Assembly: GCA_035513275.1 (NCBI GenBank)
Contig: DATKCJ010000042.1
Coordinates: 1-8,597, forward strand
Length of the DNA: 8,597 bases
Origin: DATKCJ01 sp035513275
GTDB lineage: Bacteria; Verrucomicrobiota; Verrucomicrobiia; Opitutales; Opitutaceae
Direction of reading: 5' to 3'
In this document: positions 1-6,276 of the stretch, piece after piece
Layout: each line of letters starts with the position of its first letter
How positions within the stretch are numbered: the stretch's first letter is position 1
Position numbers and translations under genes: made by a program
The notes under the pieces: generated by a model
Told to the model about the DNA's origin: nothing
Seen by the model: only the letters and a program-made list of their open reading frames with translations
Databases searched by the model: none

Positions 1-377
1 GCGCTGACTCGCTCGGCAACTCATTCAACCGGATTTCGAACCTAGAGCTCAAGAGGTATAGCCAGGGACTGCCGGTCCTCGACACTTGCATCACGGCAGC
101 GCCGCTGCTCGGCCTTCTTGGAACCGTCACGGGCATGATGAACACCTTCGGTGCACTTCAAGGCGGCGACATCGCCGCCGCAGCCGGCCAGATCACCGGT
201 GGCGTCGCCGAGGCACTCATCGCGACCGCTTGCGGCCTGCTCATCGCGATCACGGGTTTGTTCCCCTTCAACTATCTCAACTCGCGTTTTGAAGAGGCGA
301 GACATGAGGTCGAGGACGTCGGCAACCACCTTGAGATGATTTTCGGAAACACCGACCACGGCGCAGCCAATAAGTAG
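1..377 (+). CDS. exbB: ExbB/MotA/TolQ-family proton channel protein, 3' part only
   Basis: This is the C-terminal 124 residues of an inner-membrane proton-channel subunit; the 5' end lies outside the window and the first complete codon starts at base 3. ExbB pentamers surround ExbD and use the proton gradient to drive TonB. The fragment carries the two family hallmark helices. The first contains APLLGLLGTVTGMMNTF (about fragment residues 33-49). The second contains ALIATACGLLIAI (about 71-83). The threonines in GTV (T41) and ATA (T75) match the positions of the E. coli ExbB channel residues T148 and T181. A charged cytoplasmic tail follows (NSRFEEARHEVEDVGNHLEM). The gene is first in the visible operon, 39 bases before the first exbD. 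TolQ or MotA-like relatives share the fold, but the exbD-exbD-tonB neighbours favour ExbB. How much is missing upstream cannot be seen. Confidence 0.93.
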   Translation, partial: ADSLGNSFNRISNLELKRYSQGLPVLDTCITAAPLLGLLGTVTGMMNTFGALQGGDIAAAAGQITGGVAEALIATACGLLIAITGLFPFNYLNSRFEEARHEVEDVGNHLEMIFGNTDHGAANK

Positions 378-416
378 TTTTTTGCGGCCGCGGGAATCCC
401 ACAGAACCCCACATCC

Positions 417-839
417 ATGAAACTTCGCGGTGGAAACGCCCCCAGGGTAGTCAAGAAGGCGCGTATCGAGATCATACCGCTGATCGACGTCATCTTCTTC
501 CTGCTCGCCACCTTCGTCCTGTTTACCCTCTCGCTCAACAAGTCGAACGGATTGAGTGTCTTGCTTCCGACGGCCACCACGAGCGTGCCGCGCGACCCTG
601 CGGATACGGTGACGATCACCGTGACTGCAGAAGGCACGCTGGGGTGGAACAAGGATCCGGTGACAATGCAGGAGTTCCTGGACCGCCTTCAGGTTTACAA
701 GGCGCAAAACCCGGACGGCCGCGTGCTGATCAACGGCGATGAGCGTGCGTTCTTCACACAGGCAATCTACGTCTTCGACCAGGCCCGCAAGGCGGGCTTC
801 ACGAAGGTGTTCATCGAGACCCGGGTGAAGAGCAGTTGA
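417..839 (+). CDS. exbD: ExbD/TolR biopolymer transport protein, first copy
   Basis: This 140-residue stator subunit has a short basic cytoplasmic N-terminus (residues 1-18), one membrane helix (about 19-40) and a periplasmic domain (about 45-140). The helix carries the family motif PLIDVIF, with D24 at the position of E. coli ExbD D25, the residue needed to couple proton flow to TonB. The length matches the ExbD family. The periplasmic part keeps the usual ExbD/TolR pattern ending in a paired hydrophobic strand (AGFTKVFIET). The start is the ATG right before the basic N-terminus; no Shine-Dalgarno motif is visible upstream. The gene lies between exbB and a second exbD. Its residues 13-41 are identical to residues 12-40 of the second copy, while the periplasmic domains have diverged. 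The two are therefore old paralogues that probably assemble as a heterodimer. Confidence 0.93.
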   Translation: MKLRGGNAPRVVKKARIEIIPLIDVIFFLLATFVLFTLSLNKSNGLSVLLPTATTSVPRDPADTVTITVTAEGTLGWNKDPVTMQEFLDRLQVYKAQNPDGRVLINGDERAFFTQAIYVFDQARKAGFTKVFIETRVKSS

Positions 840-888
840 GCCCTGCAACCCTGCCTGACGAGACGTCCATCAAGCTGCACTGTTCCCC

Positions 889-1320
889 ATGAAAGGCACA
901 AAAATCGAAACCCGGCCGCAGAAGAAGGCACGCATCGAGATCATCCCGTTGATCGATGTCATCTTCTTCCTGCTTGCGACGTTCGTGCTCTTCACACTCT
1001 CGTTGAACAGAATCCAGTCCGTGCCTGTCGATCTTCCGGTGCCGAGCCTGACTACCACACCTCCCGACAAGGACGACATGGTGGTCCTGCAAGTCTCAGC
1101 GGAGGACTCGCTGTTCTGGAACCGCGAGCCGATCGAGTTCAGCGAACTCAAGGGTCGCCTGACCGTCTATCAGAGCCAGACGGATACGCCGAAGATCATG
1201 GTTTCAAACGACGAGAAGGCCAGGTTCGGCGCAGCCGTGAGGGTCCTCGACGAAATCCGCAAAGCCGGCATCGACCGATTCTCGGTCGAGACCACCAACA
1301 CCAGGCAGACGGGCCGTTGA
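889..1320 (+). CDS. exbD: ExbD/TolR biopolymer transport protein, second copy
   Basis: This 143-residue paralogue of the preceding ExbD has the same layout: basic N-terminus, one membrane helix (about residues 18-39) with the coupling aspartate D23 in PLIDVIF, and a periplasmic domain. That domain differs substantially from the first copy (for example VPVDLPVPSLTTTPPD after the membrane helix), though both share the AEGTLGWN/AEDSLFWN and QARKAG/EIRKAG segments. It sits 49 bases after the first exbD and 16 bases before tonB, so all are probably co-transcribed. ExbD works as a dimer inside the ExbB pentamer. Two conserved but distinct copies suggest an asymmetric dimer, or copies dedicated to different TonB-like partners; that is inference. 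The assignment to the family is secure. Confidence 0.93.
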   Translation: MKGTKIETRPQKKARIEIIPLIDVIFFLLATFVLFTLSLNRIQSVPVDLPVPSLTTTPPDKDDMVVLQVSAEDSLFWNREPIEFSELKGRLTVYQSQTDTPKIMVSNDEKARFGAAVRVLDEIRKAGIDRFSVETTNTRQTGR

Positions 1321-1336
1321 TGTTGCCCCAAGCGCC

Positions 1337-1999
1337 ATGAGCAAAGACCTCATAATTGCGATTCTCGTTTCAGCGTTCCTCCACGCCGGTTTCCTTTTTG
1401 CCGAGACCCTGCTCCCTGAGAAGACGAAAGTCGTCAAGGCGGTCGTGGCCGAGGAAGAGATCATTCAGTTCGAGATGCCCCCGCTCGAGCCCGAGCCAGA
1501 GGACACCGTCGAGGAAATGACAGAGGAGGCGCCGACCAACCAGCTCGCGCCGCCAAGCCTCGTCGACATGCCGACGGTGGTGCCGGTGACTGCGTTCGTG
1601 CAGCCCATGCAGCCGCCGCCCCCTCCCGGACTCGAGGTGGCCAAGGGTGCCGTCAGTATCCCAGTCAACAGGCCTGGAACGAACTTCGGCAAGGGCATGA
1701 AAGATCTGTTCAACCTCAAGGATCTCGACCAGCAGCCGGTGCCAATATCGCAGCCGATGCCGATCTATCCCTACGACATGAAGCGCGAGCAGATCGAGGG
1801 CGATGTGTACGTCGCATTTATCCTTTCCTCAACAGGCGACGTGATCGACGCCTATGCCGTGCGATCGACCCGGCGTGAATTCGAACGGCCGGCCATTGAC
1901 GCTGTGATGAAGTGGAAGTTTCGCCCGGGTAGAAAGGGTGGGCGAGCCGTGAGCACCAAGATGGCAATCCCAATTGACTTCACTCTCCCGAATTCCTGA
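1337..1999 (+). CDS. tonB: TonB energy-transducing protein
   Basis: This 220-residue protein would link the ExbB/ExbD motor to outer-membrane TonB-dependent receptors. A single N-terminal membrane anchor (about residues 5-22) contains S12 and H16 in the S-x3-H spacing typical of TonB. A proline- and glutamate-rich linker follows (about 47-100; PPLEPEPEDTVEE, then MQPPPPPG). The linker is acidic and lacks the Pro-Lys repeats of the E. coli protein. The C-terminal TonB domain (about 138-217) is well preserved: the IYPYDMKREQIEGDVYVAF entry, the SSTGDVIDAYAVRST strands, then RPAIDAVMKWKFRPGRKGG and a final IPIDFTL strand. The stop codon overlaps the start of the next gene as TGATG, pointing to translational coupling with the TPR protein. 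TolA is an unlikely alternative because the C-terminal domain is clearly TonB type. Confidence 0.95.
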   Translation: MSKDLIIAILVSAFLHAGFLFAETLLPEKTKVVKAVVAEEEIIQFEMPPLEPEPEDTVEEMTEEAPTNQLAPPSLVDMPTVVPVTAFVQPMQPPPPPGLEVAKGAVSIPVNRPGTNFGKGMKDLFNLKDLDQQPVPISQPMPIYPYDMKREQIEGDVYVAFILSSTGDVIDAYAVRSTRREFERPAIDAVMKWKFRPGRKGGRAVSTKMAIPIDFTLPNS

Positions 2000-3342
2000 T
2001 GAGAGCCGTTCACAAATTTCTCGTTCCCGCAATACGTTCTCTTGCCTTCGCGATGTCCGTACTGATCGGCGCGCAAATGCACGCGCAGCAAGAGGAGCGG
2101 CCCTACAGCCTGGAGGAAGGCACAAGCACGGAACTGGCGAAAATCCAGCCGCTCCTTGACGCGAACAATCCCACCGCGGCCCTTGCGATTGTGAATGCCT
2201 ACATCGACAAGGTGCAGGCGAACAGCTACGACATGGCGGTGTTGCTTCAAGTGAAGGCTCAGCTCCTGCTCCAGGCGAACCGCCTTCAGGAAGGCATCGA
2301 GCCGTTGGAGCGCTGCCTTGCGCTCTCCGACGCCCACAATCCGCCCTATTTCGAGGCGCGAGTGACGCAGGATTTCGTGTATTTCCTCGCCCAGCTCTAC
2401 TTTCAAGAGGCCACCTCAACCAAGGACGAGAAACTCGCCTCGGCGTATTTCGACAAGGCCGAGGCCGGGATGGCGCGATGGACTGACACCGCCTCGAATC
2501 CGGGCGCCGAGCCACTCATGTTTTACGCGTCGTTGCTGTTCAACCGCGCGACCCAGGAAGGTTCGACGACTGATTTCGCTCGGGTCGACAAGGCACTATC
2601 GCTCGTGGACAGGGCTCTCCTCCTCGATGCGCGCCCAAAGGAGAACCTCTACGTGCTGAAGCTCGCCTGCATGCTCCAGAAGGAGAAATACGCCGAGGCC
2701 GCGGAGATCCTCGAGTTCCTCCTTCAGCGCAAGCCCGAGAACTCCAGCTACTGGCAGCAACTCGTGGCCATCTACCTTAGCCTCGGACAGGAAGTCCGCG
2801 CCGTCCTCGCGATGGAACGCGCGCAGTCCCACGGCTTCATGAATACGCCGAAGGACAATTACAATCTGGTCGGCGTCTATTTCAACATGGCCCACTATGG
2901 GAAGGCTGCCGACCTGCTCGAGGCAGGCCTCAAGCGCGGCACGCTCGACAACGATTTGAAGAACTGGGAGCTGCTCTCGTTCTCTTACCAGCAGCTCAAG
3001 CGTGAGTTCAAATCGATCGACGCCTTGAACCGCGCAATCGTTGCCCACCCGACCGCCGGACAGCTTGATTACGCGGTCGCCCAAGCCTATTTCGGGCTCA
3101 ACCGGAAAGCGGACGCCATCCGCCACGCAAAGGATGCCGTTCGAAAGGGAAACCTGAAAAATCCCGATCAGGCTTATCTTTTCGTCGCCTACCTTTCCTT
3201 TGAGGCCGGTGACTTTCAAGACGCGCTCGAGGCGACCGACAAGGCCATCGCTTATCCTGAAAGCAAGGAGAAGGGCAGCAAGATGAAGTCCGCCATCCTC
3301 GATGCGATCGCCGAGCGCGAAGCAAAGCTCCAGAAGATGTGA
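1999..3342 (+). CDS. Secreted tetratricopeptide-repeat protein of the TonB operon
   Basis: This 447-residue protein is probably periplasmic. The N-terminus resembles a Sec signal peptide: basic start (MRAVHKF), a hydrophobic core to about residue 24 and a possible cleavage after MHA (residue 29). The mature part is almost entirely helical with TPR-like units. The clearest lie at about 217-250 (ACMLQKEKYAEAAEILEFLL), 251-283, 287-319, 322-353, 356-388 and 391-421 (YLSFEAGDFQDALEATDKAI); weaker ones lie at about 46-113. No catalytic motif is visible. TPR arrays are protein-binding scaffolds. TPR genes directly after tonB are also known from extended TonB clusters of marine gammaproteobacteria, which supports a role in assembling or stabilising the TonB complex. 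The one-base overlap with tonB suggests matched expression. The binding partner is unknown. Confidence 0.88.
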   Translation: MRAVHKFLVPAIRSLAFAMSVLIGAQMHAQQEERPYSLEEGTSTELAKIQPLLDANNPTAALAIVNAYIDKVQANSYDMAVLLQVKAQLLLQANRLQEGIEPLERCLALSDAHNPPYFEARVTQDFVYFLAQLYFQEATSTKDEKLASAYFDKAEAGMARWTDTASNPGAEPLMFYASLLFNRATQEGSTTDFARVDKALSLVDRALLLDARPKENLYVLKLACMLQKEKYAEAAEILEFLLQRKPENSSYWQQLVAIYLSLGQEVRAVLAMERAQSHGFMNTPKDNYNLVGVYFNMAHYGKAADLLEAGLKRGTLDNDLKNWELLSFSYQQLKREFKSIDALNRAIVAHPTAGQLDYAVAQAYFGLNRKADAIRHAKDAVRKGNLKNPDQAYLFVAYLSFEAGDFQDALEATDKAIAYPESKEKGSKMKSAILDAIAEREAKLQKM

Positions 3343-3364
3343 CCCCCACTTCACGAACGAACAG

Positions 3365-3898
3365 ATGAACAAGTTCTACATCATAGTCCCGCTGTTGGCC
3401 TGCTTGGTATTCGGTGGTTTCTACTACCAATTTGACAAGCGCTTCGACGCTGACCTCGCGGTCAAGGAGGCAGCCGCCCAGGCCGAGCTGAAGGAAAAGC
3501 AGCGCCTCGACAACGAAGCCCGCCAACTCGCCTATCAGGCTGCAATCGAGGCCCAGACCCAGCGCCGGAAGGAGCGGGAGGAGAGGGATCGCATCGATGC
3601 GGAGAAGTCGGAGAATCGCCTCAAGCTCGAGGAAGCGCGCCAGAAGGCATTTGACGATCGCAGGAGGCTGCGCGAGCGGGCGGAGCGTCTGAAACTGGAT
3701 GTCGCGGCTATCCAAGATGAGGTCAACAAGGTCGAGATAGCCAAGAAGGCCCACACGGACGAGATTGCCTTCCTTCGGGACTACGTGAAATCGGCCAAGA
3801 CCAACGCGAACTCCTACTACGAGTTGCTCGAAAAGATCACCAGCGCCGAGAAGGCCGTGGCGCAGGCCGCCGCCGATGCTGCAGCCGCGAAGAAGTAG
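3365..3898 (+). CDS. Membrane-anchored coiled-coil protein 1, function unknown
   Basis: This 177-residue protein matches no family I can name. The ATG at 3365 was chosen over one at 3302 because it gives a short basic start (MNK) directly before a hydrophobic segment (about residues 4-21) and avoids overlap with the TPR gene. The rest is a long, highly charged helix rich in Glu, Lys, Arg and Ala (about 30-145). A regular 3-4 hydrophobic heptad spacing appears at V113, I116, V120, V123, I134, L137 and V141, followed by an alanine-rich tail. The segment has no convincing signal-peptidase site, so it is probably a retained anchor. A periplasmic coiled coil is the likelier arrangement, but the charge balance around the anchor does not settle topology. 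It lies 22 bases after the TPR gene and 29 before a similar gene. A brace or spacer role in the TonB machine is inference. Confidence 0.8.
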   Translation: MNKFYIIVPLLACLVFGGFYYQFDKRFDADLAVKEAAAQAELKEKQRLDNEARQLAYQAAIEAQTQRRKEREERDRIDAEKSENRLKLEEARQKAFDDRRRLRERAERLKLDVAAIQDEVNKVEIAKKAHTDEIAFLRDYVKSAKTNANSYYELLEKITSAEKAVAQAAADAAAAKK

Positions 3899-3927
3899 AC
3901 CTGAGACCTCGGATACAAATTTCCGCC

Positions 3928-4488
3928 ATGAAGAATTTTTCCTTTTATCTGTTTCTGCCCTTGATCCTGCTTGTGGCGTTCCTGTTCACGCCGGGCGTCG
4001 GCTACTTCGCCGCGCAGAAGAAAATCGAGGCCAAGGAGGTCGCGAAGGCCGAGGAACTCGCGCGCATTGAGGCTGCGGAGAATGAGAAGCGAATCGAGAT
4101 TGAGAAGCGGGCCGAGGAGGATGCCCGCACACGTCAGGAGGAAAGCGCCAACGCAGAGCGCACGAAGGAGGAGAAGAAACGGAAGGATTATGAGGACGCG
4201 ATCTCGAAGCTCGAAGAGGACATCAAGACCTTTAGCGGTGAAGCCGACGCCCACGCCGCGGAAATCGCCAACCTCGAGATCCAGATCGTGAAACTTCGCG
4301 ACCGCAAGGAGACCGGGGACCGCGAGACGCTCGAACTCGCAAAGCAGGTGGAACTCGCGAAGATCGACCGCCGCATCGCGGAGATGGAGATCCAGCGCAT
4401 GGTGGCGATGGTCCGCGAGGATTTGAACACAAGCCCGCTATTGGTGCCCCCGGTTCCCCCGCCTGCTCCGGCGGCCAGGGGTCGCTGA
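3928..4488 (+). CDS. Membrane-anchored coiled-coil protein 2, function unknown
   Basis: This 186-residue protein is the last gene of the operon. It has a very hydrophobic N-terminal segment (about residues 4-28) after MKN, then a long charged helix (about 30-165) rich in Glu, Lys, Ala and Arg. It ends in a short proline-rich tail (VPPVPPPAPAARGR, 173-186). It resembles the upstream coiled-coil protein in layout. The pattern AH-x-x-EIA-x-L occurs at 108-116 here and at 129-137 there, and the heptad hydrophobics upstream (I92, L95, I99, F102) line up without gaps with V113, I116, V120 and V123 of the other protein. The two are probably paralogues able to pair. The anchor-helix-proline layout recalls the membrane and stalk parts of TolA, but there is no TolA or TonB C-terminal domain. 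Function is unknown; operon position suggests an accessory TonB component. Confidence 0.8.
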   Translation: MKNFSFYLFLPLILLVAFLFTPGVGYFAAQKKIEAKEVAKAEELARIEAAENEKRIEIEKRAEEDARTRQEESANAERTKEEKKRKDYEDAISKLEEDIKTFSGEADAHAAEIANLEIQIVKLRDRKETGDRETLELAKQVELAKIDRRIAEMEIQRMVAMVREDLNTSPLLVPPVPPPAPAARGR

Positions 4489-4541
4489 TTGCCCGTCGTT
4501 CGCGGCGCGGAATCGCGCGTTGCGAGGCAGCATTCAGGTTG

Positions 4542-4964
4542 TCAGCCCGGCTCCCCGGAGTGCGGGGCGCCCGTCGCGATCGCCTTTTCAATCATCCGCG
4601 TGAGATCATCGCCGCGCACAGGCTTGGCGAGGTAGTAAGTCCCCGGTCTCGCATCTTCGGAACGGTCGGCCGCCTCCTCCGGAGTGAAAAGGCCGCTGAG
4701 AAACACGAAGGGCAGCTCCGCAAACTGCCGGTCGCCTCGCACCCGTGTGAAGAGGTCCACGCCATCGCTTCCAGGCATGTTGATGTCGCAGAGCACGACG
4801 TGCGGCCGTTCCCGCTTGATCATCTCCCAGCCCTCCTGCGCGGAGAGCGCGATCGACACACGATAGCCCCGCGACTGCAGCACGATCGTGATCGACTTCG
4901 CGAACGCGGGTTCGTCGTCGATGACGGCCACGAGCGGTGGGTTCCTGAGGGTCGTTTCTGTCAT
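4542..4964 (-). CDS. Single-domain response regulator (receiver only)
   Basis: This 140-residue protein consists only of a CheY-like receiver domain and carries no DNA-binding or enzymatic output. All phosphorylation-site residues are present: acidic pair D16/D17 (VAVIDDEP), phospho-acceptor D60 (VVLCDINMPGSDG), the switch serine S90 (FVFLSG) and K114 (YYLAKP). It would accept a phosphoryl group from a histidine kinase and signal by protein contact or act as a relay step. The start is the ATG at 4964, the only methionine directly before the domain; an in-frame GTG 18 bases upstream is possible. The gene is divergent from the REC-kinase gene, with 157 bases between starts, making that kinase the obvious candidate partner. 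It converges on the TonB operon with 53 bases between stops. No frameshift or missing residue is seen. Confidence 0.92.
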   Translation of the reverse strand: MTETTLRNPPLVAVIDDEPAFAKSITIVLQSRGYRVSIALSAQEGWEMIKRERPHVVLCDINMPGSDGVDLFTRVRGDRQFAELPFVFLSGLFTPEEAADRSEDARPGTYYLAKPVRGDDLTRMIEKAIATGAPHSGEPG

Positions 4965-5121
4965 GGCGCGGGCGCACGGCACCCGTCGTCGTTGTGCCCG
5001 TGTTGTGTCGACGCGACAAGCCAAACCCTGAATGACGTTCCGGGGTTTCATATTTCTTTGAAAAGAAAGGACTACCCGATATCGCATATCCCGGTAAGCT
5101 CCTGGCACCGGCGAACCAGTC
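4965..5121. promoter_or_regulatory. Divergent intergenic region with short dyads; candidate promoter/operator region
   Basis: This region separates the receiver gene from the divergent kinase gene and must hold at least the 5' leaders of both. Its right half is clearly more AT-rich than the flanking genes. Perfect short inverted repeats are visible: TGTCG/CGACA around ACG (5006-5018), AAACCC with GGGTTT (5023-5048), TTTCTTT/AAAGAAA around GA (5053-5068) and GATAT/ATATC around CGC (5078-5090). TTGAAA at 5058-5063 could serve as a -35 box for the kinase, but no good -10 box stands at 16-18 bases. The dyads are short enough that some may be chance, and no known operator was recognised. Confidence 0.35.
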
Positions 5122-6228
5122 ATGTCGAAAATATTGATCATTGAAGACGAGGAACAGCTCAGAGCTGCCATTTCAGAAGGCCTGCGCCTTGACGGCTTTG
5201 AGGTCATCGAAGCATTCGATGGCGAATCCGGCGTGTTGAAGGCGCGCTCCGAGACTCCCGACATCGTGGTCAGCGACATCAACATGAAGGGAATGGATGG
5301 CTACCACACGCTCTCCACACTCCGATCCGACCCGAAGACCGCGAACATTCCATTCGTCCTCATGACCGGCCGCGCCGACCTCAAGAGCATGCGCATGGGC
5401 ATGTCGCTCGGTGCCGACGACTACCTGCCGAAGCCCTTTCGTATCCGCGAGCTCATCGACGTCGTGCAGGCCCGCCTCCAGAAGCAGAAGGCAATCCGCG
5501 ACGAGGCCGACAAGAAACTCTCCGAACTGCGCGCGAACATCAGCATGATGCTCCCGCACGAGCTGCTTACGCCGCTCACCGGCATCATCGGCATGGCCGA
5601 GATGATCGTGAACGACGCCGGCACGCTTTCCTCGGTTGAGCTGCGCGACTTCGGGCAGGACATCAAGCTCTCGGGCACGCGCTTGCACAGGCTCATCATC
5701 AATTTCCTCGTCTACGCACAGATCGAACTCATCGCGTCTCAGGCCGATCGCGTGGCCGCACTGCGCGCGACCGACCCGGTCGATGTTGCCACGGCGCTCG
5801 AAGCGATCTCGCAATCCAAGGCCAAGGACGCGGGCCGCGAAGGCGACCTCAAGCTCGTCCTCAACACCGCCCGTGCCGCGATGCCAGAGCAATACGTGGT
5901 GAAAGTCGCCGAGGAGCTGCTCGACAACGCATTCAAGTTTTCCGAGCCGGGCACGCCCGTCGTGCTCACATGCGAGAGCAGCGGCGAGTGGACCGACATC
6001 TGCATTTCCGACAAGGGGCGGGGAATGAAGTCCGAACACGTTTCGAACATCGGGGCATACGTGCAGTTCGAGCGCCGAGTCTACGAACAGCAGGGCTCTG
6101 GGCTCGGCCTGGCCATCGCCACGCGGCTCGCCGACATCCACGGCGGCAAGATCACTTTCGAGAGCGACCTCGGCAAGGGCACGACGATCACCGTCCGCCT
6201 TCCGGCGCAGGCGGAAGTGCTGGTGTAA
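5122..6228 (+). CDS. Receiver-histidine kinase hybrid (REC-HisKA-HATPase_c), cytoplasmic
   Basis: This 368-residue soluble sensor kinase has its receiver at the N-terminus and no membrane segment. The receiver (about 1-120) has E8/D9, phospho-acceptor D52 (VVSDINMKGMDG), T82 (LMTGR) and K104 (LPKPF). A linker helix leads to a HisKA dimerisation domain with H146 in LPHELLTPL; leucine replaces the common arginine of HELRTP. The ATPase domain (about 220-360) has an N box (EELLDNAFKFSE, N269), a G1 box (DKGRGM, D297) and a G2 box (GSGLGLAI, 325-332), so it should be active. The QFERRVYEQQGSGLGL stretch is typical of REC-kinase proteins common in Verrucomicrobiota and cyanobacteria. Its own receiver probably gates autophosphorylation in response to an upstream kinase, and the divergent receiver protein may be its target. 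The signal it senses cannot be read from the sequence. Confidence 0.94.
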   Translation: MSKILIIEDEEQLRAAISEGLRLDGFEVIEAFDGESGVLKARSETPDIVVSDINMKGMDGYHTLSTLRSDPKTANIPFVLMTGRADLKSMRMGMSLGADDYLPKPFRIRELIDVVQARLQKQKAIRDEADKKLSELRANISMMLPHELLTPLTGIIGMAEMIVNDAGTLSSVELRDFGQDIKLSGTRLHRLIINFLVYAQIELIASQADRVAALRATDPVDVATALEAISQSKAKDAGREGDLKLVLNTARAAMPEQYVVKVAEELLDNAFKFSEPGTPVVLTCESSGEWTDICISDKGRGMKSEHVSNIGAYVQFERRVYEQQGSGLGLAIATRLADIHGGKITFESDLGKGTTITVRLPAQAEVLV

Positions 6229-6229
6229 G

Positions 6230-6262
6230 GCCCGTTTTTGGGGTCGGGCTTTTATGCCCGAC
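6230..6262 (+). terminator. Candidate terminator/hairpin after the kinase gene
   Basis: Two mutually exclusive stems are possible just after the kinase stop codon. GCCCG (6230-6234) can pair with CGGGC (6245-6249) and is followed by TTTTAT, the form of a weak intrinsic terminator. Alternatively GTCGGGC (6243-6249) pairs perfectly with GCCCGAC (6256-6262) around a TTTTAT loop, with no T-run after it. The first stem is only 5 bp, so termination strength is uncertain. Confidence 0.4.
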
Positions 6263-6276
6263 GGATTGTGCGAACT

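Noticed and set aside
378..416. T-run and GC palindrome after exbB as a possible terminator
   Set aside because: The T-run comes before, not after, the GC-rich palindrome, and the downstream exbD genes clearly belong to the same operon.
42..848. A 268-codon open frame on the - strand across exbB and exbD
   Set aside because: It runs opposite two clear membrane-protein genes and has no recognisable domain; it is a product of codon bias.
3302..3364. Upstream ATG for the first coiled-coil gene
   Set aside because: It would add 21 polar residues before the membrane anchor and overlap the TPR gene by 41 bases. The ATG at 3365 places the anchor at the N-terminus, as in its paralogue.
4505..4518. 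GCGCG/CGCGC hairpin with GAAT loop between the convergent operon end and receiver gene
   Set aside because: The stem is only 5 bp and no T-run follows on either strand. In such GC-rich sequence this is easily chance, so it is not called a terminator.
4965..5285. N-terminal extension of the receiver gene back to 5285
   Set aside because: The extension overlaps the 5' end of the divergent kinase gene and its receiver domain, and adds Ser/Arg-rich sequence with no domain. The ATG at 4964 starts right before the receiver fold.
5173..6141. A 322-codon open frame on the - strand opposite the kinase
   Set aside because: The kinase on the other strand has every expected motif; the antisense product has no domain-like pattern.
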